Source of the DNA: Diphasiastrum complanatum | Lineage: Eukaryota > Streptophyta > Lycopodiopsida > Lycopodiales > Lycopodiaceae | Reading direction: 5' to 3' | Assembly (NCBI GenBank): GCA_029204225.1 | Contig: CM055093.1 | Span: forward strand, 3,998,056-4,062,055 | DNA length: 64,000 nucleotides | Shown: positions 58,586 through 64,000 of the stretch, piece after piece | Position numbering within the stretch: position 1 is the stretch's first letter | Layout of the letters: the number at the start of each line of letters is the position of its first letter | Made by a program: the position numbers and the translations under genes | The notes under the pieces: model-generated | What the model was told of the DNA's origin: nothing | The model's database searches: none | The model's input: the letters and a program-made list of their open reading frames with translations, nothing else

Positions 58586-59449
58586 GTGTAGTGAATCTAG
58601 ATCAAGATCTAATGTGTAGAACTTGATAGATTCATTGATTAAGCAACCAATAACTCTCTATGATTGTAAAGTACAATCATTATTGTCCTAAAAACTGTAA
58701 AATTTATCATTGTGTTGCCGGTATCTCCTCCAAACCTACAACAATATCCAAAACATCATCTCAAGAAGTGATTCCATCCTCACTTTCCACGATGAATAGT
58801 TACTTGAGGTAAGCCTATCATTAGTTTCCAGCATAGGCTCCACTTGATGTAGCCATGTAGCAATGACCTAATCTTTTTTTTCAACTTGTTTCAATGCACA
58901 AAGCAATAATCCTTTGAACAACAACAAATGTTTTCAAAAGAAATCAAAAATATTTGAAACTATCTCACAAATTCTCTTCTAGCACTTATACCAAGCAAAT
59001 CAACACATAGAAATAATGGAATCTTGATCAACCTATGATCTATTCTCAATCTAATGACTTTTGCCACTTTCTAAGATTGAAACACACTCAAATGAAGTCC
59101 AGCAACCTCACTATCTAGAGATCCAATCAAAATTAGGGTTTTGACAAAATCACAAAAAAAATGACTATTCCAAATCTACATGCAAATGCTAAAAATTTGA
59201 TATGCAGTATATTAGCCACCACTTACGTTGATCCAATGATCCAAAAACCGGCCAAATCCAGTATGTGAAATCAAAAATTGAAATTGATCAAGTTTGTGAA
59301 CCTATATAGGGTTTGGTCTATAAAAGATCCAATCTGCAAAAGCAAAAAACTCAATTTTGGTGTAGAATCCTCTCTAGCATGCTCTAGCCTTGATATCTTC
59401 ACCAAATCATTGAAAGATATGATTTCCTCCTTCATAACCTGAAACACAA
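58586..59449 (-). pseudogene. E2 gag scrap and leader, protease deleted
   Basis: Near 58865-58740 the sense strand reads MATSSGAYAG and, one frame over, NDRLTSSNYSSWKVRMESLL, which is the start of a copia gag. Everything from mid-gag through protease is missing before the pre-integrase at 58585. The remainder to the PBS is AT-rich leader. Confidence 0.6.
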
Positions 59450-59461
59450 GCTCTAATACCA
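59450..59461 (-). other. Primer-binding site of E2
   Basis: GCTCTAATACCA in plus, i.e. TGGTATTAGAGC in sense, one base away from the usual tRNA-Met complement; it abuts the LTR. Confidence 0.85.
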
Positions 59462-60120
59462 TGTGAATGATTTTAGATCATTGATGATCCAATCCACAAA
59501 AAAGATCTTTGGTACAAAAGAAGATACTCTACCAATTTCACCAATGTAGAAAAATCAGCATCTACACACAAAATGAGATGCAAACTCTAATAGAACTTGA
59601 TCAAACATGAATCAAATGATAAAGTATTGTTGTTGTCTGTACAAAAACAGCAAGCTACTATATTTCACATGTGTGAATCCAAAAATATAAATATAGACCA
59701 TTCTACACATAGAATTGCATGCAATCACAAATATAGTGCACCAATGGATAGTAGGATCCAAGAGAACCATGTATAAGCATAAAATGAGATAGAAAAGAGA
59801 GAAGATGTGTCTCTCCACGACTTTCCTCCTTTTATAGCGGGTCCAAATCCTATTTGGCCACTTGGTTTTCCCTCCTAAATGCTAACCCTACTATTTTTGG
59901 GTCTAGATTCAAAATACCCAACATTTAAATTTGAATCTACTCAAACTCACCTTCTAACTTTCTCACACTTTCAGAAAGTGTTTATTTGAATGAAATTTAG
60001 ACTAGAAATTTAGACTAATGAACTTTGAAAAGTCAAACTCTAAGTCTAAAACAAAGTTGGCCTCAATTTGTCAAATATGGAAATATAGCAAATATGATCA
60101 AACTAGTTGAATCTTTCACA
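59462..60120 (-). repeat. 5' LTR of E2 (right)
   Basis: TGTGAATGATTTTAGATCAT ... GAATCTTTCACA in plus. Contains a TTTCACATGTGTGAAT palindrome near 59665. Confidence 0.87.
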
Positions 60121-60125
60121 CTATC

Positions 60126-60408
60126 TAGCATGATTCTACTGAGGAAAAACTAATCCCAGAAGGGTGGATTTAGCCATGAAGAATTCAAGGGGCAATTTTC
60201 GAGAAGGTGCTCAACATCCCGAAGTGCATAGTGATATTAAGATCTGGATTCGATACAATGGAGAGCCCACAACCGCAAGATGATTCTATCGTGATCAATG
60301 GCCATCTTTGAGAGCTTGAGGTGTTTGAGCAATGGTGATTGTGGTTGTGAGCTACAAACTACACTAGATCTTGAAAAAGTTAACTATGAAGTCCTAGCTT
60401 GAGCAATT
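60126..60408. other. Spacer with the second copy of the 54.6-kb block
   Basis: 60308-60385 repeats 54574-54656 in the same orientation with about 85% identity by eye. No gene. Confidence 0.5.
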
Positions 60409-61120
60409 TTAATGCTTTCTTTGGTCATTAGCAGCATTTTTTGCATATCCTACATGAAATAGATTACAACTTCCTTTGAGTTCAACATAAATTGGTGAAC
60501 ATGGCTGAAAGCCATACATCAACATGAAAGGACTAATTTCAATGGCAAAATACTTTGCACTATTGTGCATGAACTCAATCATCGAAAAGTACTTTTTTTC
60601 AATTAGATTATGTGTGAGATACACATTCTCTAACCAAATTTGGTTGATACGTTCAAACTGGCCATCGGATTTTGGGTGATCTAAAGAATTAAGAGTAAGA
60701 GTTGTGTCAAATTTTCAATAATTGACAACTAGAATTTGTTAGCGAACTTGGCGTATTGATCACTAAAAGTATCATTCAACAAGCCATAGAATCTAAACAA
60801 TTTTTCATCAAAAATTCTATGCTAGCTCAAATGCCTTGACAATTGATTTAGTTGAAATAAATTCTGCCATTTTAGTTAGTCTAGCAACAACTACCCTAAT
60901 ATCCGTTCTCTATTTTAGAGAGTCTAATCACAAAATTTATTGAGATAATTTCTTATTTGTTGCTAGAAATTTTCAAGGATGTAAAAGACTTCAAAATTTG
61001 AGTGTTCCTACCTCATTAAAATGGCATTGTTCGAAACTTTGAACATATGCTTTGACATGATCTTTTATTTTTCGCCAATAAAAGTCACATTTGGCAAGGC
61101 CAAGTGTCCTCTTCCAGTCT
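60409..61120 (-). pseudogene. Ty3/gypsy integrase fragment
   Basis: In sense from 61120: LAKCDFYWRKIKDHVKAYVQ, SFEQCHF, then VVVARLTKMAEFISTKSIV, FSDQYAKFANKF, NPMASLNVS / DGQFERINQIWLENV, ending in IEFMHNSAKYFAIEISPFML and MYGFQPCSP. This follows the gypsy integrase order (FYW.K....V..YV..C..CQ, DRLTKMAHFI, Y.PQTDGQTERVN, MSPF.L.YG..P). Multiple frameshifts and stops show an old relic. It is distinct from gypsy element G, which has no integrase part. Confidence 0.8.
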
Positions 61121-61992
61121 ACAAATCTATCTCAATTTGTGGCTTCTATTAAAATTTCAAAGAAAACTTCATATTTGAAGTCTTGAAGTGAAGAAATATG
61201 ATTTTTTCAATGAAACTTTTCATTGTGAAATTTAAGTTGGGTCCTTAAAGGCCACCCTCCAATCTGAGGGCACTATTCCACTAGTGCTTTTTTGTGAGAA
61301 TTTGGAAAAAAGTACAAAAATAGAGTGCTAGAATCATGCAAACAATAGTATGGCACAATGCTTGTTAGGATATAAGACATTTAGCTATGCAAGGGTGCAA
61401 AAATCATCGATATCAAAGAATATTGCACATAGAGGTGATTGCATGAAACATGCAATTTCTAGAGAAAATGAGATTTTTAGTTTTCCAAGACAACATCTTC
61501 ATTTTGCAATAACTTTAGAATGGTGCGTTGGATTGAAACAAGGTTAGACACATCTTTGGTCAATTGAGGCACATTCACTTGAAGTTTTGCATGTTTGATA
61601 CGTTGAAATTTTCCAACGTGTTTTAAGAACGTGGCTAAGTTACTAACTGCTAGATCAATATTTGTAAGATTTCAAAAGTACCTTTTGATCTAGTGGGCGA
61701 CCATGCTTGCAAAATTACTTTTTGTTTCATCTATTGAGCATAGGAAACAAGTTGTCCATAGTTGCATGTCCTTTTTACCTTTCAAAATCTGGATGCTTTC
61801 AAAAAATGGGTGGTTCTCACTAATTTGTAAGGTGAAGTTCTTGAAATTTTGGCAATGAGTACAAACTAGTAAGGCAACCACAAGGTTGTAAAGTCTCATA
61901 AGTTTTGTTTGAGTGTGCTCAATGAATGGATCATTTGAAATTATGTATAAAAATTTTAGTGAAAAATTCAAGCTGAAACATTATATACAACA
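61121..61992. other. Spacer
   Basis: Possibly more decayed gypsy sequence upstream of the integrase relic, but no motif is legible. The frame 61690-61971 (minus) is not family-like. Confidence 0.4.
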
Positions 61993-62241
61993 ATGGCGTC
62001 GATAAGCAGCATTCAATCAAATATTTGCATAGTACTTCAAGCAGATGCGTCAAACTACCTAGTTTGGAAGGTCAAGACTTCGCTTATCCTAGGAGGAGAA
62101 GCACTGTGGCCGTGGGTGGACGGGACTGAAGAAAAGCCAGTAAACACCGGCAAGGAGCTTCGCGAATGGAACCAAAAAAATGATAAGGCAATGGCAGTCA
62201 TCTGCTCTTCCATCGAAGGCAACATCATACTCGGTTGTTAG
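61993..62241 (+). pseudogene. copia gag N-terminus (relative of element C)
   Basis: Starts MASISSIQSNICIVLQADAS, then NYLVWKVKTSLILGGEALWP, EEKPVNTGKELREWNQKNDK and AICSSIEGNI, then a stop. It aligns with C's gag (MSSINNI ... GSNYF.KLKTSLLLKSEGLW ... EEKPIATPGKEPREWSLKND). It is cut short after about 80 residues, and downstream homology is lost. Confidence 0.75.
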
Positions 62242-63373
62242 CTGAAGCATCTACTTGCTCTACTTCTCTGTTAGCGCAGGCATCTTCTAGCTAATGTTTC
62301 TTGGTTCTCTAGCCAACGTTTGTAGATTCCAATTCACACAAAACTTGCTTACCAACGGCCAATACTAGTGCTGAATCTACCACTCAAAGTAGCCCTTACT
62401 CTCTGTTTGACAGAGCTTTAGCATGGCTAGGGATTCACGTGACTACAGATCGATTTAGCTACAGCTCAGTCACGAAATTTTTTTTGTAGTATAATGGTGT
62501 TGTACCCGCCTGTCTCTACAACTATAACTCAAGAACTGTAAGGAGAACTCCTCATGGAGCCAAAAATCGGGAGACATCAAAACTCAGTGGAATGGTGGAT
62601 CTCCAAGTCCTGCACATCTACCTGACACTAACACAAATGGGAATACTACAAAGTGCTTGTTACAACAGTCACTCAACAGTTGTTGTAAGAACTCCTCGGG
62701 GAGCCGATAACTAGGAAGCATCTGAATTGAGTAGAATGATGGATCAGCCTCCAAGCCCTACACATCTACCTGATACTAACCCAAATCAATCCTTAAGAGA
62801 GAATTAACAACAACAAACACATTCATAAATCAGTACCCAAACTATATGCATGAAGATGGAACGTGGAAAGAAATGCAAGTAGTAGAATCTTCCATTCAAG
62901 GAGCAACAGCATTTTAGTACATAATACATGCTATGAAACTCGTGGCAGAGGCCTCTATCTATACCCATGAGCCGTAGAAACCAATTGTATCATATTTTGG
63001 AGTCCACCTCTTGCAATAGAGTGAACCCCAATCTATAAGGATTTGAGTTCTAACTCTTACTAGATAATACGAGGCCTCTTTTTTAAAACATAACTCAAGT
63101 TGAGAGAGTCTAAATTACTAGCTCCCACATGGCTTTCCATCGTTTGGAATTAGCCTAGCACTAATAATTCTCGTGCTCTCAGACTCGGCTGTCAACTCCA
63201 TCTCTGTTGGAAACCCTTTTTGGGGGATGAGACACTGCATCGATATTTCAGGGGCATGGCATCAGCTAACATCGATCTCTCATGAATCACAAATGCATGA
63301 GAATTATGGGCTGCGTTGATAGCATGGTTCGAAACCAAATCACGCAACCAAATCATGCATTTGGAAGATCAAC
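62242..63373. other. Spacer with a local duplication
   Basis: No gene or element end recognised apart from the duplicated block listed separately. Confidence 0.45.
62540..62790. repeat. Imperfect tandem duplication, about 144-bp period
   Basis: AACTCCTC(A/G)(T/G)GGAGCC ... CTACACATCTACCTGA(C/T)ACTAAC is present at about 62546-62640 and 62690-62790, with roughly 20% difference. Confidence 0.75.
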
Positions 63374-64000
63374 TCACATACCTATGCTGGGATGTAAAGC
63401 ATACTCCTCCTTGATCATAGCCTCCATGGAACCCGAGTTGACATGTCCAAGTCTTTTGTGCCATAAAGTAAAGGTAGATATCTTGCTCTTCTCGGCCAAC
63501 ATGACAACATTAGTATCCACAAATGCATCCAGCTTATAAAGTTTGCCAAGTCTAGTGCCCTTAGCCACTACCTTACCCTTCTTCTTGATGAAACATTCAT
63601 TTGAAGCAAAGTCAACATTGAAACCATTGTCTACCATTTGGCCAACACTTAGTAGATTCTTTGTTATTGTAGGAATGTACAAAACACCTTCTATGTTGAT
63701 CTTTTTGGAAGATCCTAAGCAAAGGGGAATGCTACCAACTCCTTCAATCTTACAAGCTTCATCATTTGCTGTATAGATAGACTTTATAGGTCCATCATAA
63801 GATAAGAGAGAAGAGAAAAACTCCCTTTTACTAGTCATGTGTGAACTAGCACCCGAGTCAATCTACCAAGGATCTTCTCCTTTGAAGCTTGTTGAAGAAA
63901 ATATGGACATCATGATAGAGTCCTCATGTGAACTCTCCTCCTCCTCCTCTTTGCTCATGTTGGATTGGCTTTGATCTTGCTTCCTCTTGAAGCATTCCGA
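63374..64000 (-). pseudogene. copia element J: gag end, protease, pre-integrase; runs off the window
   Basis: In sense from the window edge: ECFKRKQDQSQSNMS, an acidic run, EDPW-stop-IDSGASSHMTSKREFF, YDGPIKSIYTANDEACKIEG, VLYIPTITKNLLSVGQMVDN, FIKKKGKVVAKGTRLGKLYK, then the finger start LWHKRLGHVNSGSMEAMIKE. It is a copia protease with intact D-S-G-A but a TAG for the second Trp just before it (63860-63870). Homology ends at about 63400, so the integrase is lost on the left. The 5' part lies beyond 64000. Confidence 0.82.

Larger units (their letters stand above)
55131..60120 (-). mobile_element. copia element E2, RT replaced (non-autonomous)
   Basis: Direct LTRs (55131-55778 and 59462-60120) with target duplication CTATC at 55126-55130 and 60121-60125. 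The PBS variant GCTCTAATACCA (59450-59461) abuts the right LTR, and the purine tract (plus CTCCCTCTTC, 55779-55788) abuts the left. The interior in sense holds a scrap of gag, pre-integrase and integrase, the linker, a foreign-looking segment of about 0.88 kb, and RNase H. Protease and RT are absent. LTRs have clearly diverged, including indels and TG changed to TA at the left end, so it is older than A and B. Confidence 0.9.

Noticed and set aside
63329-63345. GGTTCGAAACC resembling a tRNA T-arm
   Set aside because: No matching acceptor, D or anticodon arm can be folded around it.

Overview
This window looks like repeat-dense nuclear DNA of a land plant with a large genome. The grounds are a plant type-I pectin methylesterase gene with its intron, the last exon of an alpha-expansin, and layer on layer of Ty1/copia and Ty3/gypsy LTR retrotransposons. 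The density of nested elements and the AT-rich spacers would suit a gymnosperm, but nothing here fixes the species. I see no bacterial genes, CRISPR array, rRNA or tRNA gene.

Layout. 0-4.6 kb: a hAT-type MITE (31-499), AT-rich spacer, then the left part of an old minus-strand element (L). 4.65-10.09 kb: a Ty3/gypsy element (G, +) inserted in L with a TAGAT target duplication. 10.16-13.49 kb: a copia-type element (H, +) with its 3' LTR. 13.5-14.7 kb: broken coding sequence on the minus strand. 15.56-25.94 kb: a nest. Copia element C (+) opens with a reiterated primer-binding site and is split by a fragment of copia D (+). D is itself split by the complete non-autonomous element A (-, 17658-23000, TSD ACATA). 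A reversed copia fragment E1 (-) also lies inside C.

26-37 kb is the least repetitive part. It holds the single convincing intact host gene, a two-exon pectinesterase (28601-31283) with a TATA box and a GA microsatellite upstream, followed by about 5.6 kb of spacer with local tandem duplications. 37.4-38.6 kb is a copia RT/RNase H relic (F, -), and next to it is the terminal exon of an alpha-expansin (38846-39152, -). 41-42.5 kb has two copies of a second hAT-type MITE, one with a perfect 8-bp target duplication, and a possible small secreted protein. 44.07-49.38 kb is element B (-, TSD ATTTG), a sister of A, inserted in the 3' LTR of copia I. 50.5-55.1 kb holds an LTR-like block with a TATA box and gag debris. 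55.13-60.12 kb is copia E2 (-, TSD CTATC). 60.4-64 kb holds gypsy integrase, copia gag and copia protease debris running off the window.

The most unusual material lies in the non-autonomous elements. A, B and L carry no integrase or reverse transcriptase. In their place is an unrecognised coding region with Cys-rich motifs and an internal duplication of about 130 residues. In E2 the reverse transcriptase has been cleanly replaced by about 0.88 kb of non-copia coding sequence, and a homologue of that sequence sits in H. E1, a relative that keeps its RT in the same window, shows where the replacement happened.
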